A stretch of DNA of 64,000 nucleotides. It comes from Papaver somniferum. Its lineage: Eukaryota; Streptophyta; Magnoliopsida; Ranunculales; Papaveraceae. Location: the NCBI RefSeq assembly GCF_003573695.1, contig NC_039359.1:90314566-90378565 (forward strand), given 5' to 3'. Below the pieces are notes generated by a model. The model saw only the letters and a program-made list of their open reading frames with translations, had not been told where the DNA came from and did not search any database. Shown piece by piece: positions 23,646 through 33,599 of the stretch. Within the stretch, counting starts at the first letter, position 1. Each line of letters starts with the position of its first letter. The position numbers and the translations under genes are program-made.

Positions 23646-26615
23646 AAGAGCGCCCCAGTCCTCGGAAACCCAAATCCTATGTTCACACCAGTGGAACCCA
23701 CAAAGGAAATCAACATAGGAACGGAAGAAGACCCGAAGAGGGTCAGAATTGGGACCATCATGGGCGAAGGGAGAGAACATTCCTTAACCAAATTACTTAA
23801 GGAATATGCGGATGTGTTCGCCTGGAAGTTAGGAGATATGCCGGGGATTGACCCAAAAGTAGTCCAACATGAGCTACGCATCAAACAGGGCACGCCCCCG
23901 TTCAGGCAGAAAATACGAAAAGTGGCTCCAGAATATCATGAGGCGGTAGAAACGGAACTTCGGAAGCTACTAGATGCAGGATTTATCAAGGAAGTCAAGT
24001 ACCCTACCTGGATATCCAACATGGTCATTGTTCCTAAGAAAAATGGAGGGGTTCGAATATGCATCGACTTTACTAATCTCAACAAGGCATGTCCAAAGGA
24101 CAGTTATCCCCTGCCGAGCATAGATCAACTGGTTGAAGCAGTTGAAGGATACGAGGAGCTGTCATTTATGGACGGATACTCTGGTTACAACCAAGTTGCC
24201 CTGGCAGAAGAAGATCAGCCACACACAGCATTCTATACACCACATGGCCTTTATTGCTATACCAGAATGCCTTTCGGTCTCCGAAACGAAGGGGCAACAT
24301 ACCAAAGGATGGTCTATGCTATCTTCAAACCATGGATCGGAAGAACCCTAGAAGTCTACGTGGACGACATGCTCGTCAAAAGCAAGCTGCGTAAAAATCA
24401 CCACCAGGACCTGAGGAATATCTTCAATGCAATGAGACAGCATCACATGAAAGTAAATCCGGAGAAATGTACTTTCGGTGTCACCTCGGGGAAGTTCCTC
24501 GGTTATCTGGTGACTAAAAGGGGCATCGAGGTAGACCCAGCTAAGATTCAAGCCATAGTAGAGATGTCGTCACCAAAGAATCTGAAGGAAGTGCAGAAGC
24601 TCAATGGGTCCATAGCAGCGTTGGGCAGATTTATTGCACGGTCTTCGGACAAGTGCAAACATTTCTTCAATATTCTTAAAAAAGGGAGCAGGTTCGAATG
24701 GACCGCCGAATGCGAGGAAGCATTCCAAAAGATCAAAGAACATCTGGCTTCAATCCCCATCCTGCAGAAGCCAGACCCTGATGAAGTGTTGGCACTGTAC
24801 ATAGCAGCGACGGAGGACGCAGTCAGCGCGGTATTAGTCAAAACCAATACAAAGATAGAACAGCCTATCTATTACGTCAGCAAGACACTCAATTCCGCGG
24901 AAAGAAATTATACTAAAATTGAACAACTCATCCTCGCACTGGTATGGGCTACCCAAAAACTGAGAACCTACTTCCTAACTCACTTCGTCAGGGTACCATG
25001 CAAAGCACCATTGGAAGCGGTCCTCAAAAGCACGGGAAAAGTGGGCCGAATAGCCAAATGGAACACCCATCTGGACCAATTCAACATCATTCATGAAATT
25101 CAACATTCTCAGAAGTCCCAAGTTCTGGCAGATTTCTTAGCAGACCTCCCTCTAGACAACGACGAAGAGATTAAGGGAATACCGGAAGCCGAGGAAGCAA
25201 TCAAGGATCCAATGGATATCCTCGAACCTGCGAGTCATAGACAATTGGAAGTATTCGTCGACGGATCTAAAAATAAGGAAGGAGCGGGAATAGGTATTGT
25301 CATTATCACCCCAACTGGAGAAAGGATCATACAGGCACTTAAATTGGAATTCAAAGAGCATACCAATAACATTGTTGAATACGAAGCGGTCGTACATGCC
25401 CTACGTATAATAATAGAGATGGGGGTAACCGATGTAAGGCTGAAAAGTGATTCGCAGCTGGTCATACGACAAATTGGGCTCGAGTATAATGTGTACGATG
25501 ACACCCTTTCAGCTTACATGGCATTGGTCCAAACATTAGCATCACAAATCCCGAACATTAAGTTCCGGCACTTATGCAGAAGGGACCTCAGGCACGCGGA
25601 TGCCCTAGCATACATATCATCCATGCTGAGGGATAAAAATGCCGAAGGTATTAAAATAGCAAGGGTATACGAGCCTTCGATTGCATCTCAATTCTCCTTC
25701 GCTACCAATCAAGATACGATGGAAGAATATATCGAAGACCAGGTAGGAGAAGACATCCATAACGACTTTGATGAAGAAGACATCTTGTCAAAAGCAAATC
25801 AAGACGAAGATTTCAGCAACGAAGATGACTGGAGGGTGACAATACATGCCTTCCTCGACAAAGGAAGCCTACCTGCGGATCGGAAGCAAGCTAGGAAGAT
25901 GCTCTCCAAAGTGGGAAGATACGATCTTCGGGAGGGGGTCCTGTATAGAAAATCCTTCCTCGGACCATTACTACGCTGCTTGTCCCGGAAAGAAGGGCAT
26001 CGAATTCTAAATGATATCCGTTATGGTGACGCAGGGAATCATAGCGGTATGAGATCACTAGCTGACAAGGCAAAAACGCAAGGATATTACTGGCCGACCA
26101 TGATACAAGATGCTGCGAGGATGTCCCGACGATGCGAAGAATGTCAGCGCTTCGCGAGAAAAATCCACGCGCCGGCAACAATGTTAAACTCTGTCGATAG
26201 CCCGTGGCCATTTGCAAAATGGGGAGTAGACATCGTCGGGCCTTTCATCGAAGGATCAAGGAAGAGACGATTTTTGATAGTAGCCACGGACTACTTCAGT
26301 AAATGGGTGGAGGCTAAGGCCTTGGCCAGGATCAGAGACGCGGATGTCTTCACTTTCATATTCCAGAACATCATTTGCAGATTTGGTATACCTGCTGAAA
26401 TTGTATCTGATAACGGCAAGCAATTACAGGGAAAAAATATAGACATGCTCTTCGAAACCTTCAAAATAAGAAAAAACAAGTCCACCCCCTTATACCCTCA
26501 AAGCAACGGACAAGCGGAAGCTACCAACAAGACCCTCGCCCTTATACTCAAAAAACAATTAGACGAGCATAAGGGAAGATGGTGCGAACAACTGTACAAT
26601 GTCTTATGGGCATAG
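23640..26615 (+). CDS. pol: Tat pol, copy 1: RT, RNase H, second RNase H, integrase
   Basis: The frame is open from just after the gag stop; its first ATG is at 23679, giving 978 codons. The domain order and catalytic residues are as described for copy 2 (36300-39275): YVDD at about residues 227-230, a degenerate first RNase H, an intact second RNase H, and the integrase core. It ends in TAG at 26613-26615 inside the conserved LWAYRT block of the integrase. Copy 2 shares that stop, so it pre-dates the duplication. Differences from copy 2 are scattered single residues, for example Arg instead of Ile after KPWIG. Confidence 0.9.
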   Translation, partial: QLKSAPVLGNPNPMFTPVEPTKEINIGTEEDPKRVRIGTIMGEGREHSLTKLLKEYADVFAWKLGDMPGIDPKVVQHELRIKQGTPPFRQKIRKVAPEYHEAVETELRKLLDAGFIKEVKYPTWISNMVIVPKKNGGVRICIDFTNLNKACPKDSYPLPSIDQLVEAVEGYEELSFMDGYSGYNQVALAEEDQPHTAFYTPHGLYCYTRMPFGLRNEGATYQRMVYAIFKPWIGRTLEVYVDDMLVKSKLRKNHHQDLRNIFNAMRQHHMKVNPEKCTFGVTSGKFLGYLVTKRGIEVDPAKIQAIVEMSSPKNLKEVQKLNGSIAALGRFIARSSDKCKHFFNILKKGSRFEWTAECEEAFQKIKEHLASIPILQKPDPDEVLALYIAATEDAVSAVLVKTNTKIEQPIYYVSKTLNSAERNYTKIEQLILALVWATQKLRTYFLTHFVRVPCKAPLEAVLKSTGKVGRIAKWNTHLDQFNIIHEIQHSQKSQVLADFLADLPLDNDEEIKGIPEAEEAIKDPMDILEPASHRQLEVFVDGSKNKEGAGIGIVIITPTGERIIQALKLEFKEHTNNIVEYEAVVHALRIIIEMGVTDVRLKSDSQLVIRQIGLEYNVYDDTLSAYMALVQTLASQIPNIKFRHLCRRDLRHADALAYISSMLRDKNAEGIKIARVYEPSIASQFSFATNQDTMEEYIEDQVGEDIHNDFDEEDILSKANQDEDFSNEDDWRVTIHAFLDKGSLPADRKQARKMLSKVGRYDLREGVLYRKSFLGPLLRCLSRKEGHRILNDIRYGDAGNHSGMRSLADKAKTQGYYWPTMIQDAARMSRRCEECQRFARKIHAPATMLNSVDSPWPFAKWGVDIVGPFIEGSRKRRFLIVATDYFSKWVEAKALARIRDADVFTFIFQNIICRFGIPAEIVSDNGKQLQGKNIDMLFETFKIRKNKSTPLYPQSNGQAEATNKTLALILKKQLDEHKGRWCEQLYNVLWA

Positions 26616-27064
26616 AGGACAACACGAAGGTCCGCTACCGGGGAATCCCCGTTTCTTCTTACTTATGGAGCTGAAGCAGTCATACCTACGGAAATCCTCA
26701 TGCCAACCACGAAGACCGAAGCCTGGGAGAAAAACCTCACAACGGATATGATGTTAGAAAGGTTGGACGACTTGGAAGGAAGAAGGGAAGTAGCATTGCA
26801 AAAGATGGAAAATTATCAACGAAGACTAGCAAGGGAGTACAACAAAAAGGTAAAGCTACGAAATTTTGTAGAGGGACAGTATGTGTTGAGAACAATCCCA
26901 CGATATCATCAAGAAAAGAAATGGGGAAAGTTAGCACCTACATGAGGAGGACCGTTTATGATCCACGACATTGCGGGTAATGGTTCCTACTACCTTCGTA
27001 ACCTAAAAGGTGAGGTCCTCCGGCATCCTTGGAATGCTAAATGGCTCAAACCATACTTCCCATA
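26616..27064 (+). pseudogene. C-terminal part of Tat integrase, copy 1
   Basis: After the TAG the same frame continues with YGAEAVIPTEILMPT and VEGQYVLRTIPRY. It ends with the GPFMIHDIAGNGSYYL and HPWNAKWLKPYFP chromodomain-less C-terminus typical of Tat. TGA at 26943-26945 replaces the Trp codon of the WGGPF motif; copy 2 still has Trp there. Confidence 0.85.
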
Positions 27065-27709
27065 GAAGCAACGCAGATTTGAATCTGCTGGGAGTGTACC
27101 AGAAGAAGAAAGGAGCCTAACCGCCCCACATGTTTCTATCTCTGGAAGAGGAATTGTAGACCTCAACTTATCAATCAAACAAGCTTTCAAATTATCAAGT
27201 CAGTGGAATCTACCTACAATATTGGGGAAAATAGTTAATCTACAATCTCTCAGGGCTCCCCCATCAGTGTACATAAGTGTAGGACCAGGGGGAGGCACCC
27301 AGCAGAAAGAGATACCCAACCAATCTTAAGGCAACGGATCGACGGAATGGGTGCGTACATATTTTACACTCTATATCCTAGAACGTTGCCCCGGCCCCCA
27401 CCGTCTGGGAATCCTCTGCCCAGGATTTGCCAGCGGGGTGACAGGTCTCAAGACGATCACGAAGGTACCTTCCTTCAGTATCGCACTCAAAAACACTTAA
27501 CAACTTTTGTTTTGATTTTTCACAAACTTAAAATACAAACACTTAAAAACAACATTGTAGGTATATCAAGAAGAGGATTCATTTCACAAAGGGTGATTAC
27601 AAGAAGTGAACGGCCAAAGCCAAGGATACACAATCAAAAAACATCCTTGTTACATGGTTACAAAAAATATAATTATGCCGCGGACCCTACAGAACGCTGC
27701 GATCTCTAC
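27065..27709 (+). other. Non-coding spacer between Tat pol and the antisense gene
   Basis: About 645 bp follow the integrase before the 3' end of the antisense gene. A GC-rich patch lies near 27385-27440. No domain is recognisable. Copy 2 has the same region at 39726-40371 with two one-base insertions. Confidence 0.6.
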
Positions 27710-30700
27710 CTAGTTGGCGGTCCCGTCGTCAGGATTATTCCGAAGGCTTGATGGGACGCTCCCACCAGAAGAGGGGCCCGAGGAGCTGGGCAATGCAGCA
27801 GGAACGGGACGACGAGGATAGTTCTTCACGAGACCATGTTCATTCCTTAGGCCAAGTTCTATCCTCTCCAGCATCTTGTTCGTCTCCTCAGCCAATTGAC
27901 AACGAGCCTTATGTTTAATAACTGCTGTCCGCTGTTGGGCTTGGGATAGTAACGAAGATAGCCGATTCACTTCTCTGGAAGCAGCACCAACGGCCTCCTC
28001 GCGGGTGGCTGCTAAATTCTTGAAGTGATTGGTTTGTTCCTCTTGCTGTGTTAAGGAAGATTGAGCCTTTTCAAGTTCTTCATTTGTGACGCGAAGGCGT
28101 CCCTCGAGCTCTGAAAAAGACAACACCACGGAGTTAGCGTAAAAAAAAAAACAAGATCACACTCGATGAATTGGGATTATACCTTCGACACAAGCCGAAG
28201 CCTCTTCATACTCATTAACAACCGCATCTCGCGCTTCATCAAGATGATCATATTCCGCGGATAATTTCTTATAGTCTACTTGAAGGTTGGTGAGAGTAAA
28301 TTGACAGGCATCTAATTCTACCTGCTTCATCGAGTCCATATGACGAAGGTGGTCGACCTCTTTATTTATCTATGAGACCCCTTTGCTGAGTCTGTACATG
28401 CACACTTCAAGGTTCCTCTCAGACTCAGCAAGACGAGCTACATCGGCACGAGACGCGGAAAGAGCATTGCTGAGAGCGTAGACTTCAGCACGAGCATCAT
28501 CTCGTTCCCTGGCAAGACCGAGCATATTATCTTGGACCCCTGAAAGAGACATGGATTGCGCCGTCTGTAATTCTTCTTCCAATAGCTGAATCCTAGATTC
28601 CAACAAGGAAGTACGCTCACGGGCTTACCGCAGATTATCACTGGTCCACAGCAGTGTGCCATTAAATAAAGCACGATCATGGTTGTACAGATTTTGCATG
28701 TCGACCATCTGAACATGCCGCGCGCGCCATACCTCAGCCCGAGCATCCCATTTCTTAGCCTCACTCTTAATCTTCTCAACCAAATCTCTAATACGAGATT
28801 TTTGCCGAGCTCTTTCGTTTCGAAGCCATATCAGCTCGGGGATGCCACTCACTGGACATAGGGTGGGGAGACTCAGACAGAACAACTAAGAGATAAAAGA
28901 ATGACGACATACGGCGAGGGAAAAGAACCAAACCTGTGATAGTGGAAACTTGGCTACGAGTTTGCTCTAACTCAGCGCGCACTGCAATAAGTTCTGAACG
29001 AAGATCAGCCTCTGCTTCACCCAGCTTTTCTTTCTCCTTAAGGCTTTTCTTCAGCTCTTCTATCTCCACCTCAGCCGCAGATAATTCCTTTTCCCGGTGA
29101 CGAAGCTTAGCCTCGAGCTTCAGAGATTTCGCTTTAAAGAACTGATACAGCACGTGGTTGCAATGCTCGCTCCTCATCATCTACACATCAAGATGACAAA
29201 ACATTATTCAACCGAAGCGTCCGATTCTCACATACAAGCATGTACGAAAATTTACCTCCAGCACACACTGCTGCGGGAAGCCATATTGATACCCGTCGGC
29301 AATAGCCATCATATCGGCAACAGAAGTAGGAGGCTCCGGTACGAGGGTAGCTTCGGGAACAGTCAACCTTTTTCCCCAGGCTTCAGACACCTGCGCCTTC
29401 GAAGACATCTCCATCATGCGACGGGTATACGCGGTTGATTCCTTTTCCCCAACAACCACAGGAGCGGGATGAGAAACAAACAGAAGATTCTTCTCCTTAA
29501 ACCAACTCATGATGGCGTCCTCACCCTCAGACATCGGCGACTGGGGAAGACTATCGGCGGGCGCGTCAACAACAGATTTTCCTTTCTCTGACTCGACCCC
29601 CTCAGCATGAATGTTGGCATGCTCCTCCGCGCCTACATGCACAGCAGGCTCCTCCGCACCAACACCTCCTACAGTAGCATCCCCATTACCATCACCACCA
29701 AGAACATCCCAATTATCATTAGGGGAAAGCAAAGAGAAGTCCTCGGGAAAATCGAGGGCTTCGTCAAAGAACTCTCCCGTGGAATACATCCGATCGAAAG
29801 AAAATTCTTGAGAAGTGGGAAGGGTATCCGCGACATCACCAGCAGGGACGGAAACATCCCCGATGACAACATCATCCGCCACCACATCTTTGTTCCTTCC
29901 TTCATCACCAGCGTGACCTGCGAAGACCTCTTCTTCGACATTGATAGGGGAGGTACCAGTACGTTCCTCCCCATCTGTAATCTCGTCCTCAGCAAACTCT
30001 TCATTCACTGGACTGGTAACTTCTTCTTGGGCCTCGACCTCGCCCGTCACCGTAGTAGAAGACTGCTTCGGCCTAATCTTTTTCTTCTTCAATACCTGAA
30101 ACCGACACCACAAAAGGAATTATTCTTCCCGTCTGATGAAAGTTATAAAAACGAAGCGCAGCTAGAATCTGCGTACCTGAGCAGCTGAAATATTCTTCGG
30201 TGGGGGTATAGCACCGGAACCATCCTCCTCGTCTCCCTCTACGACATCCAGGGCATAAGGAAAATTCATGCCCGCAAAGTTCAGACGCCAGGGGCAGAAA
30301 TCTCCATAGCGAGCAGGAGGAGATTCGCGCGGCTTACTATTCTCGGTGGGCCCCCATCCGCGGGGACCAGGAATCCAACCGTAAGCCCACGGACCAACTA
30401 TCTCAATAACAGTGGCGTGCCACTCGTAGTCATGATCGCGCTTGATCCTTTCTCGTGCGGGGAAGAGTTTCCGACGACTGGACGCCTCCGTGCCAGGAAC
30501 ATACTTCAGCTTGGCATCGCTGACCTCATTTAACAGACGAATCTCGCCTCGAGGAGCAGGGAGATTCCGAAGGCTGACACTCCACGACTTGCGATTCCTA
30601 CTATTGACGTAATCACCGAAGGAGTTATTGAAATTCTCAGGAGTATACCATTCCTTCTCCAAGGGATTGGGGACGTAGCAAGTCATCGACGTCTCCCCCT

Positions 30701-31484
30701 TACTCCGCAGATAGCATTCCTTCAGGGCGCGAAGATAATTTCCCGATAGTTGGGATACGGAACGGCTATGAGTATTGGTGGAAGAACCCTCACGACTAGA
30801 GAGCACGTCGTAGTAAAAGGAATCACCCGATTTGTACAAAGGCAGCATCAGACCAGCCTCGAAGGCCCCAACCGTCGTTAACAAATGAAATTCATCGAAT
30901 TCGTACTTGGAGATAAGCTCATACGTAATATCATCCTCGGGGGCATAGAAACGAACACCGAAGGCTTGAAGCTCATGTTTTTCCTTGAATATTTCAAGAT
31001 CGATATGCTTGAAGGTTACTTTTTTCCTGCTAACAGAGACACTGCGTATCAAGGGAGCAGCCTCATCCTCCTCGGCGGGGCCGGACGAACTAACAAACGC
31101 TTCAGACGCTTTTCTCTTCACAGGGGGATTCTTTGAAGATTCAACCCTAGGAGCTACGCCCTTTGTATTCTTCCCCTTAAAAGTTGGAGAAGACCGTAGA
31201 TGATGCTCGGGCACTAACGAACGTAAAGGAGGAACGTCAAAAGCAACAGCGCGGGGCGGAGCCTGCGTACTCCTAGTATCTTCACGAGGACGCACCACTG
31301 AGTGATTAAAGACTCTTCGTGAACCAGACGGAATTATCGAAGGAATCTCTTCCCGAGAGGACGAGGCTTTCGCTCCAGAAGAAACTCGACTCCGACGAAC
31401 ATCATCTTGAGACTCTCGACGCTGAGGAGATCTCGACAACCTAGAATCAGGAGTCTCATAAGTAGGCCGCGGACGGTCAGACAT
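27710..31484 (-). pseudogene. Antisense five-exon gene inside the Tat element (coiled-coil protein)
   Basis: Exons on the minus strand are 31484-30177, 30095-29256, 29180-28934, 28851-28183 and 28110-27710. The introns (81, 75, 82 and 72 bp) all start GT and end AG, with donors such as CTCAG|GTACGC and acceptors such as TTTTTCAG|AG. The splice phases are 0, 0, 1, 1, and every junction keeps the frame, giving 1,154 codons. Exon 1 (436 aa) is Arg/Ser-rich at first. It then has FEAGLMLPLY and QLSGNYLRALKECY, resembling the plant Transposase_28/gypsy-type domain. Exon 2 begins with a basic KKKKIRPKQ and becomes very acidic. Exons 3-5 form a long coiled coil (about residues 720-1100), and the tail is Ser/Pro/Gly-rich. 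Two in-frame stops interrupt exon 4: TAA at 28627-28625 and TAG at 28372-28370. Either could be a single C-to-T change of a Gln codon. Extra antisense ORFs are known in Tat elements; their function is not. Confidence 0.8.
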
Positions 31485-32205
31485 GGCTGCGGAAAGAATA
31501 AAATCAAGAACAAGTTACACACGATAACCAAAAATCAAAAGACACATCCATAGCAATACAACAACGATAATAGCAACCCTAAAATTAGGATACATGCTCA
31601 ATACTTCACCCTCGAAGTAATGGCTTCCTTAATTTAAGATGAAGAACAGGGGCAAACTAGTATGCAAGCATCAGAAAAAGTTCTTCATCACAAACAAGGA
31701 ACAACAGTAGCAGAAAATTCACAAATCAACACGGCATAAAACAGTGAAATAAAGAAAAGAAAAAATCACCGGCAAAAACAGCAAGTAGAAGAAACGAACA
31801 GGGGAAGATCACAGGTGCAATGAAGGGAGAATTGAAGATCACAGGTGCAACGAAGGGAGAATTTAAGATCACAGGTGCAATAAAGACTGACAGAATTTAA
31901 GATCACAGGTGCAATGAAGACTGACAAAGAATTTAAGGTCACAGGTTCAATGAAGGCAGGCAGGAAATTTAAAGGAAGAATGAACTGAGAGAGTGGTTAG
32001 GAAGAATGAAATTAAATTTCCTCTCTATCCTTAAAATACCCGAAAGAAAAGAGGAAATTAAGGGAGAAATAGGAAAACGTGCCCGTTACATAAGCAGTTA
32101 ATGCACGAATAAAAGACGTGCCCAAGTATCTAGGAGAAGTTATTAGGAGTGAAAAGAATGTGCGGCGATAGTTTTTCTTCAAGGCACCCATTAGCCATTT
32201 AAGCC
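31485..32205. promoter_or_regulatory. 5' flank of the antisense gene / 3' untranslated end of Tat
   Basis: This 720-bp stretch separates the antisense ATG from the purine tract and LTR, so it should hold the promoter of the antisense gene. I see no clear TATA box on the minus strand. It is A-rich and contains a minisatellite (31805-31970). Confidence 0.4.
31805..31970 (+). repeat. Minisatellite, five 30-36 bp units
   Basis: Units start at 31805, 31835, 31865, 31899 and 31935. Each begins AAGATCACAGGTGCAA (the last with AAGGTCACAGGTTCAA) and ends with an AATT-type junction. Unit length grows from 30 to 36 bp along the array. It lies 320-490 bp upstream of the antisense gene's start codon. Confidence 0.9.
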
Positions 32206-32222
32206 CGAAGAAAAGGGGCAAA
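32206..32222 (+). other. Polypurine tract of Tat copy 1
   Basis: CGAAGAAAAGGGGCAAA lies directly in front of the LTR start, as required for plus-strand priming. Confidence 0.75.
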
Positions 32223-32250
32223 TTGTGTACACATATATCTCACTATCGGA

Positions 32251-32485
32251 CACGTGTATACAGAAAGGTACGTGGAAAGCATGCAAGCCAAAACATCAAA
32301 ACATGATGCGTCACGAAGCACCAAATAAACCCCTAGGAGTTGCTTTATCTCATCCCCAGAAGAGGGGCCAAGATCAACGGTGGAGAGAAAGTTAGCTGAC
32401 ACGGACTGACAGGGGCAGAAGACACTTGTCTGACACGAGCAGACCCCTCAACTACCCGCATTAAACACTCTGAGCAGTGCACGTG
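32251..32485 (+). promoter_or_regulatory. Three ACGT-core elements in the Tat U3
   Basis: CACGTG at 32251-32256, ACGTGG at 32270-32275 and CACGTG at 32480-32485 are G-box/ABRE-type sites, bound by plant bZIP and bHLH factors. All lie upstream of the TATA box. Their use here is inferred. Confidence 0.4.
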
Positions 32486-32620
32486 TCGACCAACCTGTGG
32501 AACGAGCGAAGATGCCTCCGCGGGATCGAGGGGGAAACGCAGACCTCCGCGTGATGGACGCAAGGACACGAGAAGATAAGGTTCCAACGGTCTTCAGAGA
32601 TGGGTCCCACGTTCCAACCT

Positions 32621-32628
32621 TATAAATA
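32621..32628 (+). promoter_or_regulatory. TATA box of the Tat LTR
   Basis: TATAAATA in CCTTATAAATACCC lies about 400 bp into the LTR. It would start the genomic RNA near 32650 and drive copy 2. Confidence 0.7.
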
Positions 32629-33275
32629 CCCAATCTCCACAAAGAGGAAGTGGATCGAAAAAAGAGCAGGAGAGAAGGAGAGAGAGAGAGAGAGAATAGT
32701 AAGTGTAAGTTAATCCCTTAGTGGAGAGAAATATGTAAACCCAAAGTCATTCAAATATTCGTATAACCGTGAATAATATAGTAGAACAACAAACCCCGTG
32801 GATGTAGGCCTTAGTGCTGAACCACGTAAACCCTGGTCTTATTTACATTTCAGCACTTTACATTCATTTAGCTCCGCACGTATTTGCTTATATGTTTTGT
32901 TTTCCTTTAATGCTTGTATCCCATGCATGATCGCCACGCACGGGGAAGTTGGAGGAGGCCATGATAAACCCGAAGGTTTTGAGCCAATGAATCCACATCA
33001 GGGTATCATCGTCGTAATCTCTTTAGACGTTAACGATTGATTGTGGTTACGCGGACCCCCTCGTAGTTCGTGTGTCCACAATTTGGCGCTAGAAACAGGG
33101 ACTTCGTCCCGGTAAAAGATTTATCTTGTCCTGTGATTTCATTCTAATTTGGCATATGATTGCTCCGATTTTGTCAGCTCGGACCGTATAGATCATTCGT
33201 CAACTGTATTATGCTCAAAAACCCACCTTTTTCATTCGATAAGAGTTATTGTTCCAAGCAAGGGTTATTGTCCTA

Positions 33276-33448
33276 ATCCGTCGGATTTACAATTTTCGTA
33301 GTTTTTTTTATACTAAGGATCGCCTTTAATAAAACTTTAACCCATATTTTATAGCCTGCGGGTATAGTTTTTTTTTTATCCGTCGGATTTACTATAGTTT
33401 TTTTTATACTAAGGATCGCATGTCCCATATTTTATAGCCTGCGGGTAT
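33276..33448 (+). repeat. Imperfect tandem duplication in the Tat leader (copy 2)
   Basis: Same two units as at 20616-20788, at the 12,660-bp offset. Confidence 0.75.
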
Positions 33449-33599
33449 TAATTCCCTCTTAAAAAATTGTATTTCGCCAACTAACCCGCTTCACGCGGAT
33501 ATTCCCGTTTCTGTTTGAAATAATTTATACAGAGAGAACGTGTTGTGAGTAAAGAAGGCAAGTTTACGCGAGATTTCGTCATCAACAAAAGGGCACGTG

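Larger units (their letters stand above)
20309..33080 (+). mobile_element. Tat-lineage Ty3/gypsy retrotransposon, copy 1 of a head-to-tail dimer
   Basis: The order is: the last 112 bp of the 5' LTR (20309-20420), primer site, leader, gag-protease, RT/RNase H/second RNase H/integrase, an antisense spliced gene, purine tract, and a full 857-bp LTR (32224-33080) that also serves as the 5' LTR of copy 2. The second, plant-type RNase H between RNase H and integrase places it in the Tat lineage (Tat, Ogre, Retand, Grande relatives). Copy 1 and copy 2 line up at a constant offset of 12,660 bp, which shifts by only 2 bp near the end, and they differ by scattered substitutions. Confidence 0.9.
32224..33080 (+). 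repeat. Complete Tat LTR, shared by copies 1 and 2
   Basis: It starts TGTGTACACA after the purine tract and ends TGTGTCCACA 3 bp before a tRNA-Asn-type primer site, giving an 857-bp LTR with TG...CA ends. It contains ACGT-core elements at 32251, 32270 and 32480, a TATA box at 32621 and a GA-rich microsatellite at about 32670-32697. It is the 3' LTR of copy 1 and the 5' LTR of copy 2, and the only full LTR of the dimer. Confidence 0.85.

Noticed and set aside
28600..28630. A fifth possible donor (CTGCG|GTAAGC) at the TAA in exon 4 of the antisense gene
   Set aside because: The frame continues unchanged directly after the TAA with a good coiled coil, and no acceptor follows at a suitable distance. 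A nonsense change of a Gln codon explains it better.
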